64,000 bases of DNA from Chryseobacterium ginsenosidimutans. GTDB lineage: Bacteria; Bacteroidota; Bacteroidia; Flavobacteriales; Weeksellaceae. Below, piece by piece: positions 1 to 7,348 of the stretch (its first letter is position 1; every line of letters starts with the position of its first letter). The notes under the pieces are model-generated. The model saw only the letters and a list, made by a program, of their open reading frames with translations, was not told the origin of the DNA and did not search any database. The translations under genes were made by a program, and so were the position numbers. The stretch is from assembly GCF_030823405.1 (NCBI RefSeq), contig NZ_JAUSXC010000001.1, positions 806,001-870,000 of the forward strand, in the 5' to 3' direction.

Positions 1-1
1 G

Positions 2-358
2 GAAGACGAACAGACAAAAGGTTTTTTTGATTATGTTTTTGCGCACGATGCAGAAATGCTGGATGCCTATCGCAAGCATAGCATAGGAAGAAACAATGTT
101 GTTGTGTATGCGGAGAATATTGAGCAGGCTAAAGTAGCAAGAGCTGTCTTAAACGACAATGGAGCTCTTGAAGTCTTCAGAAAACCGTCTGAAAACAAAG
201 ATTCTGTACCAGAAGGAATGTCGGAGGATGAATACAACGGAATCATTGCAAAAGCAAGGCATAATATCTATTTCTTAGGCTCAGAGCGAGATTATGGATA
301 CAATGATAATGACAGAGGAATGAATGATGAAATGGACAGTTTAGGATCTAAAGATTAA
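2..358 (+). CDS. Partial CDS, C-terminal part of a small acidic protein, possibly general stress protein-like
   Basis: The reading frame is open from base 2, so the true start lies left of the window; the ATG at 56 is probably internal. About 118 residues are visible. The first half looks like a small alpha/beta domain, with a VVVYAENIEQAKVARAVL segment resembling the ferredoxin-like fold of YflT-type stress proteins. The tail is polar, rich in Asp, Asn, Gly and Tyr. No catalytic motif or membrane segment is seen. The stress-protein reading is a weak impression from the fold pattern, and the function is unknown. A bidirectional hairpin terminator follows the stop. Confidence 0.6.
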   Translation, partial: EDEQTKGFFDYVFAHDAEMLDAYRKHSIGRNNVVVYAENIEQAKVARAVLNDNGALEVFRKPSENKDSVPEGMSEDEYNGIIAKARHNIYFLGSERDYGYNDNDRGMNDEMDSLGSKD

Positions 359-380
359 AACTATTTATCAATAAAAATAA

Positions 381-407
381 AAAAGACCATCAAGCGATGG
401 TCTTTTT
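381..407. terminator. Bidirectional intrinsic terminator
   Basis: An 11-base stem with a 4-base loop (AAAAGACCATC / GATGGTCTTTT) carries an A-tract on the left and a T-tract on the right. It therefore works for both the plus-strand gene ending at 358 and the convergent ABC operon ending at 408. Confidence 0.85.
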
Positions 408-1604
408 TTATATTTTCCAAGACTTTATCAGCCAGCGGTAGATTAAAATATTTACAAAGAAATAGACTAAAACTGGAATAATAACAATGGCAGTCCAAAG
501 TAGAGGATTAATATAAATTGATAATAATCCGTTTGAAACACTGGATTTTGCCAGGAAATATTGTCCAATTGCTATTGAAATTAAGCTTGACACTAAAACA
601 ATCAGCAAATTAATACTGAATTGCCTGCTGATATCACTCACCATCTTTTTCGGGGAATATCCCAAACTGTTTTTGATAGAAACTTCTTCCTGTTTTTCTA
701 AAAACTGAATTTTAATAAAGCTTACAATAATATAAAGACAAAGCGCAAAAATGAAAATTCCCAGCACGGCAATTACGTTTAAAACAAGGAAAAGCTTAGA
801 TTTGATCTTTGCAGAACGCAGGCTTTCCTGATTAGACTCATAATTATTTTCCTTCATTTTGGAAATCAGGCTTTCGTCGCCCGAATCTTTCACCTGCACC
901 AAGACACGGTTGAAAATTTTAGGCTGATTTGCCAATTGAGGTTTTTCCGCTAAATTCAAAGAATCAAGAAATTTTTTCGGAATCAGAACGGAATGAATTC
1001 TATCTGAAAGTCCGACCATTTTTCCTATGTAAGTCTTATTGTGTTTGTTAACAGTAATATTAATATTGATCTCAATTTTCTTTGCAAAATCTTCTGAAAT
1101 CTGCGGCAGCCCTTGGTTTAAAGCAAATCCATAGTTATAAAGATTTAGATATTCCCTTGAAATAATGATAGGAATTACATCTCCCTTCACCTGAAATTCT
1201 TCCTCCGTCAACGGGACATCTATTGCAGGTAAATCGACACCTTCAAAATACAAATCGGTATAAAAAGGAATAAAATCGCCGCCATTTGCCGAAGCTTTAA
1301 ATTCATTTGCAGAAAATGGATAAATATTTTTCACTTCCTGCCATTGTTTTAGCTTGGCAATATCATTTTCATTAAATCCCAGAAGCTCTTTCCTCCCGAT
1401 ATTATCAGGGGTAATTTTCTTGCTGAAAGTCAGCCAATAGTTACTGTCGCTGCTTTTGCTTCCAAAAAGTCGGTTGGCATTCTCATACAGCTGCAGGCAA
1501 GAGAGCACCAAAATAAATGCGATAAATAATCCTGCGTATAATATGATTGAGTTAAAAATTTTCTTCATAAGCTTATAGATGAAGAATTTGATATTCATGT
1601 TCAA
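408..1604 (-). CDS. ABC transporter permease, FtsX/MacB-like
   Basis: A 398-residue membrane protein. There is one N-terminal transmembrane segment (about residues 17-37), then a periplasmic domain of about 220 residues, then three C-terminal transmembrane segments. This is the FtsX/MacB permease topology. The 'FLEKQEEVSIKNSLGYSPKKM' stretch after the second membrane segment resembles the cytoplasmic coupling loop of that family. It overlaps the preceding ATPase gene by 32 bases; an internal Met at 1568 would put the start just after the ATPase stop. Both the overlap and the adjacent DUF4836 lipoprotein suggest a dedicated envelope ABC system. The substrate is unknown. Confidence 0.82.
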   Translation of the reverse strand: MNMNIKFFIYKLMKKIFNSIILYAGLFIAFILVLSCLQLYENANRLFGSKSSDSNYWLTFSKKITPDNIGRKELLGFNENDIAKLKQWQEVKNIYPFSANEFKASANGGDFIPFYTDLYFEGVDLPAIDVPLTEEEFQVKGDVIPIIISREYLNLYNYGFALNQGLPQISEDFAKKIEININITVNKHNKTYIGKMVGLSDRIHSVLIPKKFLDSLNLAEKPQLANQPKIFNRVLVQVKDSGDESLISKMKENNYESNQESLRSAKIKSKLFLVLNVIAVLGIFIFALCLYIIVSFIKIQFLEKQEEVSIKNSLGYSPKKMVSDISRQFSINLLIVLVSSLISIAIGQYFLAKSSVSNGLLSIYINPLLWTAIVIIPVLVYFFVNILIYRWLIKSWKI

Positions 1605-2220
1605 AAGGGAATTCGTTCAGTTCAAAGAATATAACCGAGCTTCCACTTTCCTGAGATACTTCATTAATCAATGAGAAGGCAATTTTTTTGTTATTCAAAT
1701 CTAAGTGACTGAAACATTCGTCATAAATTAGAAAATCCGTAGGATTTACAAGACTTCTTACAATAGCACTTCTCTGTCTTTCACCGTACGAGCAGTTTTC
1801 TGCCTTTTTATTGAGCAGATTTTCAACGCCTAATCTTGCTGCGTATTCTTCAATTTTGGGGATGAATTTTTTTTTGTCCTTATTGAAAATACGGAGTAAA
1901 ATATTTTCCGAAATGGTGAGATTCTTAATCAATCTTACATCCTGGAACAATAAGCTTACCCCATCTTTTCTGTTTTCCACAATTTTCTCAAGATGAAGGG
2001 TTTTTACAATCTGCTGATCATATTTTATATCTCCTTCATACTGAAAATGTGTACCCAGAATTGCCGTGGCAAGAGTAGATTTTCCACTCCCGGAAGGTGC
2101 AACAATCAGAATTTTTTTTCCTTTGGGAAAAGCAATATTCTTTTTCCAAATTTCAGACTGTTCTACATTTCTGGGAGTGAAATATTTGGGTGAAATATTT
2201 TCTAATATAATATTATCCAT
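1573..2220 (-). CDS. ABC transporter ATP-binding protein
   Basis: A 215-residue nucleotide-binding domain of LolD/MacB size. It has a Walker A (APSGSGKST, about residues 42-50), a Q-loop around LLFQDVRL, a signature motif NCSYGERQR and a Walker B (FLIYDE) followed by a D-loop SHLD. The signature has SYGER in place of LSGGQ, a tolerable variant. Its start overlaps the stop of the DUF4836 lipoprotein gene by 8 bases and its end overlaps the permease start, so the three genes are probably translationally coupled. It should power the permease at 408-1604. Confidence 0.9.
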   Translation of the reverse strand: MDNIILENISPKYFTPRNVEQSEIWKKNIAFPKGKKILIVAPSGSGKSTLATAILGTHFQYEGDIKYDQQIVKTLHLEKIVENRKDGVSLLFQDVRLIKNLTISENILLRIFNKDKKKFIPKIEEYAARLGVENLLNKKAENCSYGERQRSAIVRSLVNPTDFLIYDECFSHLDLNNKKIAFSLINEVSQESGSSVIFFELNEFPFEHEYQILHL

Positions 2221-3661
2221 TCATTATTAAATAATACAATGCATTTTCATCTTTTTTGTCTAAAGTAAATACCGTTTTAGAAACCAGGTTTCCTCCGTCT
2301 TCTTTAGATTCATTGGTCATGTCTACAACTTTTACAGTAGAATCATGCTTTTGATTATAGTCACTGCCATTTGACCATGAATACGAAGTAACTCCGGATT
2401 TTTTATCCAGCTTGGCATTTTTTCCTGCCTTTTTATTTTGGAATTGATAAATGATGTTGTTATCTTCAGAAAAAAGCACCTCATTATCGGCAATCATATA
2501 TTTTTTGCTTTGACCTAAAGGGCCAGCAAGTAAAGAAATAAGATTATCTTTTTTCTTCGGATTAAATCCTAAAACTAAAGCTGTATTAGATAGGTAATAT
2601 TCTGTAGAATCGGCAGGATTTGGTTTAAAATCTACAAAAGCGTAATCTCCTGTAAAAGTAGAGGTAATATCTTCCAATGTTTTATTTGTTGAAGATAAAT
2701 AATGGTTGATGGTCGCCTCAAAACCAGCTTCTTTTACCAGATATTTCATGAAATCTAAGCTGAAAAATCCTATTGTGAAAGATTTTGCATTGTCCAGTTC
2801 TACATTTTTCACCAAATCGTAGTTCACTTTATTTTTATCATAATATTTCTCAACAACTTTTTTCATATCATTGTTGAAAAATGTTTTGGTTTCCATTTCA
2901 GATTTGCCTTTGTCAAAATTAAAATCAAAACCGATACCCGAATCTTTGATAAGCTTGTTTACTGCAAGCGTTTCAATATATCCTTTTGATGCGTAGCTGG
3001 CTACAGCAGCCAGATTCACCCATCCGCTAATGTCTTTGTCGTTTATTAACGATTGGTTTACCTGATCTTTTATGGCATCGCTTGAAGTTCCTTTTCTTGC
3101 CCAAAAATCAGTGAAATATTTTTCGGTAAGTTTAGAAGAATCAACACCCGGCGTATTCAGAGAATTATATCCGACATAAGGATTATAAGATTTATCGGTA
3201 GAAACAATCGCCATATCACCCTTGATGCTTCCGGTGATTTTTCCGTCTACATAGATGTAATCTTTTGCATCAACAGTAACCTTACTTTTTGTAAGATCAG
3301 ACATGCTTTTCTGGAATTTCACCTTATCATTAATCCAAAAAAAAGCTTTGGCATCAGGATCGTAAGTAGATTTTCCCTGGTCAACAATAAAATAAAGCGG
3401 TTTATCGGTATCAATACCGGATTCTTTTGGCTTGCTTACCAATTGCAGAAAGAATTTTTCGTCCTCTTTCAAGTCTTTCTTTTCCTTTAAAATCTTGTCA
3501 ACAGGAATTTTATCAGAAATTGAATTTAAGTTTACTCGGGAAAGCCCCAGCGTAGCATCTGTTGTGTAATTCAGGATTTCACTGTTTTTATTGGAATTAC
3601 AGGAAAAAAGAATGGTAAATGTAAAAACGTAAAATAACGATTTCATTAAAGTGTTTTTCAT
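2213..3661 (-). CDS. DUF4836 family lipoprotein
   Basis: A 482-residue exported lipoprotein. I start it at 3661, where the peptide begins MKNTLMKSLFYVFTFTILFS followed by the lipobox Cys (LFSC). The longer frame to 3745 would start upstream of the predicted promoter (box at 3682-3689). The body resembles the DUF4836 proteins of Bacteroidota, with alternating beta and helix and a conserved feel around 'NYTTDATLGLSRVNLNSI'. It is the first gene of the ABC operon. It may be a substrate-binding or accessory envelope component, but this is inference from position only. Confidence 0.8.
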   Translation of the reverse strand: MKNTLMKSLFYVFTFTILFSCNSNKNSEILNYTTDATLGLSRVNLNSISDKIPVDKILKEKKDLKEDEKFFLQLVSKPKESGIDTDKPLYFIVDQGKSTYDPDAKAFFWINDKVKFQKSMSDLTKSKVTVDAKDYIYVDGKITGSIKGDMAIVSTDKSYNPYVGYNSLNTPGVDSSKLTEKYFTDFWARKGTSSDAIKDQVNQSLINDKDISGWVNLAAVASYASKGYIETLAVNKLIKDSGIGFDFNFDKGKSEMETKTFFNNDMKKVVEKYYDKNKVNYDLVKNVELDNAKSFTIGFFSLDFMKYLVKEAGFEATINHYLSSTNKTLEDITSTFTGDYAFVDFKPNPADSTEYYLSNTALVLGFNPKKKDNLISLLAGPLGQSKKYMIADNEVLFSEDNNIIYQFQNKKAGKNAKLDKKSGVTSYSWSNGSDYNQKHDSTVKVVDMTNESKEDGGNLVSKTVFTLDKKDENALYYLIMNG

Positions 3662-3681
3662 AATTATAGTAGTATAAGGAA

Positions 3682-3689
3682 CAAATATA
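3682..3689 (-). promoter_or_regulatory. -7 box (TATATTTG) of the DUF4836-ABC operon
   Basis: A perfect TAnnTTTG box on the minus strand, 20 bases before the ATG at 3661. No good TTTG -33 element is seen at the right distance. It supports the shorter start of the lipoprotein. Confidence 0.6.
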
Positions 3690-3738
3690 ACGTTTTGTCG
3701 GGAATGATGCTCATTGTGAGGAAAATAACAAAATAAAA

Positions 3739-3768
3739 TTTGCATATTCAGAAAAATGTATATATTTG
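3739..3768 (+). promoter_or_regulatory. Bacteroidota-type promoter of a small transcript
   Basis: TTTG at 3739-3742, an 18-base spacer, then TATATTTG at 3761-3768. Both elements match the consensus. The expected start of transcription is about 3772, which leads into a 25-codon ORF and then a terminator. Confidence 0.7.
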
Positions 3769-3807
3769 CAGTTCAAATAAAGTTTAACCAATAAAAACAA
3801 CGAAGCA

Positions 3808-3885
3808 ATGTTCAGATTAGATCATAATTCTCCTTTCGGTTTGCCACTTATGGTGGTGAGGCTTCGTGGTTTGGTACATTCTTAG
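3808..3885 (+). CDS. 25-residue small ORF in a leader-like transcript
   Basis: An ATG-to-TAG ORF of 25 codons lying between a consensus promoter and an intrinsic terminator. The peptide starts MFRLDHNSPFGLPLMVV and ends RLRGLVHS. It has three Arg, six Leu/Val-rich positions and two His, but no run of one amino acid that would mark a classical attenuator. ACGAAGC just before the ATG (3800-3806) is complementary to GCTTCGT inside the ORF (3861-3867), so a long-range stem could enclose the translation start. It may be a leader peptide, a small protein or simply part of a structured RNA. I do not recognise it. Confidence 0.4.
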   Translation: MFRLDHNSPFGLPLMVVRLRGLVHS

Positions 3886-3907
3886 AATAACAGTACAATG
3901 ATATATC

Positions 3908-3939
3908 AAAACCCGAAGTCGTAAGATTTCGGGTTTTTT
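3908..3939 (+). terminator. Intrinsic terminator of the small transcript
   Basis: A 10-base stem (AAAACCCGAA / TTCGGGTTTT) with a 10-base loop and a T-tract. It ends a transcript of about 165 nucleotides started by the promoter at 3739-3768. It could be an attenuator for the genes 280 bases downstream, or simply the end of a small RNA. Confidence 0.75.
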
Positions 3940-3986
3940 ATGCGCAATATTCAAACTTAAGTTTACCCCGAAATTATTTTTTATCA

Positions 3987-4075
3987 GGAGCTTATTCCCG
4001 CTTTCCGCTGTATCTTTTTGCCATCGCTTTTTTCAAGCCATCGCAAAAAAAGGATGTCGCTGCAATCGGGGCTAA
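3987..4075. repeat. Imperfect inverted-repeat element, probable dispersed Flavobacteriia repeat
   Basis: The stretch has partly complementary ends: an AGC...CCCG...CCGC left arm (3989-4008) against GTCGC...CGGG-GCT (4056-4073). The inner part is T-rich/A-rich, with GCCATCGC appearing twice (4020-4027 and 4037-4044). From memory, similar CCCGCTTTCCGCT...AAGGAT...GCTGCAATCGGGGCT elements occur in many copies in intergenic DNA of Chryseobacterium and Flavobacterium. Only this copy was seen here. It carries no convincing ORF. Confidence 0.5.
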
Positions 4076-4099
4076 TGATAACGATCTGCCAATAAAAAC

Positions 4100-4157
4100 T
4101 AAACAGGTTTCAAAAATCTGTTTGGTTTGAAGAACTCATCAACTAAAGTATTAGTTG
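4100..4157. other. Two small hairpins upstream of the RtcB operon
   Basis: AAACAG/CTGTTT (4101-4106 and 4118-4123) and a perfect 7-base stem CAACTAA-AGTA-TTAGTTG (4140-4157). They lie 65-120 bases before the first gene of the operon, so they could be operators or 5' UTR structures. No consensus -7 box was found between here and 4223. Confidence 0.4.
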
Positions 4158-4222
4158 GACAAGATTTAATGTGACGTATTGACGAAAAACAACCAATACC
4201 TCACCTCTAATATCTATAATTA

Positions 4223-4645
4223 ATGGAAAATGATAACCTTCTGTTTTCAAGATTAAGAAGTCTGAGAAGCAGAAAAAGAATAATAAAAAAAGATGTAGAA
4301 AAGCAGATCAGAAAAAGATACAACGTTTATTACGAATTCATCGAGCCATGGAGGTTTATCTTACAAGTAAAACCTTATATGATTACTCATTACAAGCCTT
4401 TAAATTCAGAACTGGAAAAAGAATATGCAGAATTAGAATCATATCTGAATCAAGGTAAAATTAAAGGGATTATTCAGACAACAATTAATGGTAAATCATA
4501 CTCTTGGAGGGTGAATACAAAACACATCTTATCGAAAGTAGAAAATACTTTCACTACAAAAAAATGTCCGCAACAGAGTTTGCAGATCATTTTATGGACG
4601 AATGAGTCCAACAAATGTTTAAAACAAAAACAATGGGAAATTTAA
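4223..4645 (+). CDS. Hypothetical basic protein, first gene of the RtcB/PrfH operon
   Basis: A 140-residue protein that I do not recognise. The first 35 residues are very basic (about one third Arg/Lys) and probably helical, which suggests nucleic-acid or ribosome binding. The middle contains aromatic beta-like segments (YYEFIEPWRFILQVKPYM) and a short SYSWRV motif. There is no signal peptide, membrane segment or catalytic motif. Its last 13 bases overlap the rtcB start at 4633, which suggests co-translation. A role with the repair genes downstream is inferred from position only. Confidence 0.55.
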   Translation: MENDNLLFSRLRSLRSRKRIIKKDVEKQIRKRYNVYYEFIEPWRFILQVKPYMITHYKPLNSELEKEYAELESYLNQGKIKGIIQTTINGKSYSWRVNTKHILSKVENTFTTKKCPQQSLQIILWTNESNKCLKQKQWEI

Positions 4646-6024
4646 AACTTAAAGGAAAAGATATATTAAAATTAGGCTATCCAAATAATCAAAGTGTCAA
4701 CATCGCTTTGGAAGTCATGAAAAGAAATTTTGCGACGAAAAATATTCATCATGTAAAATCGCTGTTAAAGGAAATTCAGCAGAATCCGGAGAATTATGAA
4801 AAAGATTTAACCTTCGGACAAATTGCAGAAGCTCTTCTTTCATCAAAGAAAACAGAAAAAAGAATGTTGAATACCAACCGTACTTCTTTTCAGATTTTCG
4901 GAAACAATATTTCAGAGGAAGCAAAAAACCAATTGTATACTGGCTTAAAACTTCCGATTGCAACACAGGGAGCTTTAATGCCCGATGCACACACTGGTTA
5001 CGGACTTCCGATTGGTGGGGTTCTCGCCGTAGAAAATGCAGTAATTCCTTACGGAGTCGGGATGGATATTGGCTGCAGAATGAGTCTCAGTATTTTGGAC
5101 ACACCGGTTTCGTATCTTGACGGAGCGAAAGATAAATATGAAAAGGCGCTTGCTGAACATACCAAATTCGGAATGTATGAAACACATAAATCTCACGTCG
5201 ATCACGAAATTTTCGACAGAGATACATTCGATATGATTCCGATTTTGAGAAGATTAAAAGGAAAAGCCATCAAACAAATGGGAAGTTCAGGAGGCGGAAA
5301 TCACTTTGTAGAATTCGGAGAGGTTGAAATTACGGAAGAAGATCCACAGATAGGACTTCCAAAAGGTAAATACCTCGGAATCCTTTCTCACAGCGGTTCG
5401 CGTGGATTGGGTGCTGAAATCGCTCAATACTACTCAAGAGTGGCGACAGAACAGTGTCCGTTGCCGAAAGAAGCGCAAAACTTCGCCTGGCTGGATTTGG
5501 ATACGCATCTCGGATTGGAATACTGGACGGCTATGAATTTAGCGGGAGATTACGCTTCAACCTGTCACGACGATATTCACAGAAGATTGGTGAAAGCAGT
5601 TGGCGGAAGGGTAAAAGCCAAAATTGAAAACCATCACAATTTCGCATGGAAAGAAATCCACAACGGAAAAGAGGTAATTGTTCACAGAAAAGGAGCAACT
5701 CCTGCCAACGAAAATGAATTAGGAATGATTCCCGGATCAATGACAGCAAAAGGTTTCATCGTACGTGGAAAAGGAAATCCTGATTCACTGAATTCCGCTT
5801 CGCATGGTGCGGGACGAGCGCATTCAAGAGGAGAATGCAGAAATCTTTTCACTCAAAATGATATTAAAAAAGAATTAAAACTCAAAAATGTCACATTGAT
5901 GGGCGGAAACACAGAAGAAGCACCAATGGCATACAAAGACATCAATGAAGTCATGAATGCCCAAAGCGAACTTGTGGATATTCTCGGAACTTTTCAACCT
6001 AGAATTGTGAGAATGGATAAATAA
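4633..6024 (+). CDS. rtcB: RtcB-type RNA ligase (PrfH-associated form)
   Basis: A 463-residue GTP- and Mn-dependent RNA ligase that joins 2',3'-cyclic phosphate or 3'-phosphate ends to 5'-OH ends. The start is taken at MGNLKLKG (4633) rather than six codons upstream. The family active site is intact: PDAHTGYG (about residues 117-124), the Mn-binding Asp and Cys in GVGMDIGCRM (about 141-150), GNHFVEF, SHSGSRGLG, HHNFA, and the guanylylated His in SHGAGR. It sits in an operon with a nucleotidyltransferase and PrfH. That arrangement is the known RtcB2-PrfH pairing, in which the ligase is thought to repair cleaved 16S rRNA in damaged ribosomes. Confidence 0.95.
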   Translation: MGNLKLKGKDILKLGYPNNQSVNIALEVMKRNFATKNIHHVKSLLKEIQQNPENYEKDLTFGQIAEALLSSKKTEKRMLNTNRTSFQIFGNNISEEAKNQLYTGLKLPIATQGALMPDAHTGYGLPIGGVLAVENAVIPYGVGMDIGCRMSLSILDTPVSYLDGAKDKYEKALAEHTKFGMYETHKSHVDHEIFDRDTFDMIPILRRLKGKAIKQMGSSGGGNHFVEFGEVEITEEDPQIGLPKGKYLGILSHSGSRGLGAEIAQYYSRVATEQCPLPKEAQNFAWLDLDTHLGLEYWTAMNLAGDYASTCHDDIHRRLVKAVGGRVKAKIENHHNFAWKEIHNGKEVIVHRKGATPANENELGMIPGSMTAKGFIVRGKGNPDSLNSASHGAGRAHSRGECRNLFTQNDIKKELKLKNVTLMGGNTEEAPMAYKDINEVMNAQSELVDILGTFQPRIVRMDK

Positions 6025-6042
6025 TTTGTTGCAAGTTATTAG

Positions 6043-6068
6043 TCATCAGTTAAGTGTTTAATTGATGA
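6043..6068. other. Hairpin between rtcB and the nucleotidyltransferase gene
   Basis: An 11-base stem (TCATCAGTTAA / TTAATTGATGA, one G-U wobble) with a 4-base loop, in the 78-base gap of the operon. There is no T-tract, so it is more likely an mRNA processing or stability element than a terminator. Confidence 0.5.
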
Positions 6069-6102
6069 TTAGTAACAAACAATTATAAGCAAAAAATAAA
6101 AA

Positions 6103-6630
6103 ATGGGAGCACCACATAACATAAAAAGATACGGTGAAGTCTGGCCGGAATTTAGGATTCAACACGGATTGGAAATTTTAGAAAAATTAAAAAATAAAGT
6201 CATTTTATCAGGAGGTTGGGCGTGGCATTTTATGTCTGAAATCGGACATACAGAATACAAACATGCTCACGACCATAAGGATATTGATGTTTTTGTAAAT
6301 AAAGAAAATGTTGCCGAAGTTGTTATGATCCTTCAGCAGGAAGGTTTTCAGAAAGTATGGACTCGTTACGATCATTTGCCCAGCGAAGAAAACTTCCGCA
6401 GGTATGAGAAAACAATTGAACTTGAAAACGAAAAATTCCACAGAATAACGATTGATTTCTTTGAAAGAAACGATTTAGAAACTGTGGAAACTAACGGATT
6501 TACTGTTGTAAAACCTGATGTTTTACTTTCATTTTACAGAAATATTCATTCCAGTGATAAATGTTGGGCAGTTATGGCTGCAAAAGATTATTGGAAAAAG
6601 GAATTGATCCTGTCGGTCATCCAAGATTAA
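6103..6630 (+). CDS. Nucleotidyltransferase-fold protein in the RtcB/PrfH operon
   Basis: A 175-residue protein with the core of the pol-beta/MNT nucleotidyltransferase fold. LSGGWAWHF (about residues 35-43) matches the GG-W turn of ANT(2'')/LinB-like enzymes, HKDIDVFV gives the metal-binding DxD (D60, D62), and RITIDFF supplies the third acidic residue (D118). These enzymes usually transfer a nucleotide to a small molecule, RNA or protein. Lying between rtcB and prfH, it could restore a lost nucleotide or modify RNA ends before ligation, but that is inference. It could also act on a small molecule. The C-terminal third is helical and unassigned. Confidence 0.8.
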   Translation: MGAPHNIKRYGEVWPEFRIQHGLEILEKLKNKVILSGGWAWHFMSEIGHTEYKHAHDHKDIDVFVNKENVAEVVMILQQEGFQKVWTRYDHLPSEENFRRYEKTIELENEKFHRITIDFFERNDLETVETNGFTVVKPDVLLSFYRNIHSSDKCWAVMAAKDYWKKELILSVIQD

Positions 6631-6649
6631 GTGAAATACCAAAATAACA

Positions 6650-7348
6650 ATGGAAAAATTAATACAAATAACCTCAGGAAGAGGACCTTTAGAATGCCAA
6701 TGGGTGGTTGCAAAAGTTCTGAAGGTTTTCCTTGAGGAAGCAAAACATAATAATATAGACTACGAAATTATTCACCGCGAAAACGGTGATGAAAACCTGA
6801 CTTTGAAATCCGTAACCTTACTTTTGAAAGTAAAAAATTTGGATGAATTTTTAAAAACCTGGTTAGGAAGTATTTGTTGGACAGGAAAAAGTACATTCCG
6901 GAAACTGCATAAAAGAAGCAATTGGTTTATCGGTGTTTTTGAATTGGAGGGTTTGGAGAAAACTAATTTCAATGAAAAAGATATTCAATTCCAAACCACA
7001 AGAAGCCAGGGAAGTGGCGGACAAAACGTGAATAAGGTAGAAACCGCCGTTCGCGCCACTCATGTTCCGACGGGACAAAGTGTTTTTGTACAGGATTCCC
7101 GTTCACAATTGGAGAATAAGAAGCTGTCTATCATAAGATTAAAAGAAAAAGTCTTGGAGCAGAATATTATTAATCTTCAAAAACAAATGCAGGAAACATG
7201 GAATAATCATTTGCAGGTGCAGAGAGGAGACCCAATCCGTACGTTTTCCGGAACAGATTTTAAAAAGAATTATCAGGAAAAATCTTTCAAAAAGCAAAGA
7301 AACGTTCTAAAAAATGAATTAAAAAATTACAAAAATGACCTTAACTAA
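6650..7348 (+). CDS. prfH: Peptide chain release factor H homologue PrfH
   Basis: A 232-residue release-factor-like protein. It opens with ITSGRGPLECQWVVAKVL, characteristic of PrfH, and has the peptidyl-tRNA hydrolysis loop GSGGQNVNKV with GGQ at about residues 123-125, followed by a basic C-terminal tail. It lacks the N-terminal domain of RF1/RF2 and is shorter. PrfH is known to act on ribosomes whose 16S rRNA decoding centre has been cut, releasing the stalled peptide so that the partner RtcB can reseal the rRNA. It begins 19 bases after the nucleotidyltransferase gene and overlaps the TPR gene by 14 bases. Confidence 0.93.
   Translation: MEKLIQITSGRGPLECQWVVAKVLKVFLEEAKHNNIDYEIIHRENGDENLTLKSVTLLLKVKNLDEFLKTWLGSICWTGKSTFRKLHKRSNWFIGVFELEGLEKTNFNEKDIQFQTTRSQGSGGQNVNKVETAVRATHVPTGQSVFVQDSRSQLENKKLSIIRLKEKVLEQNIINLQKQMQETWNNHLQVQRGDPIRTFSGTDFKKNYQEKSFKKQRNVLKNELKNYKNDLN

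Noticed and set aside
3682..3745. Longer start of the DUF4836 gene at 3745
   Set aside because: It crosses the predicted promoter box, has no signal peptide at that position, and the ATG at 3661 gives a proper lipoprotein signal.
3995..4075. Possible ORF running through the inverted-repeat element
   Set aside because: The region shows repeat structure, no start context and no protein-like composition.
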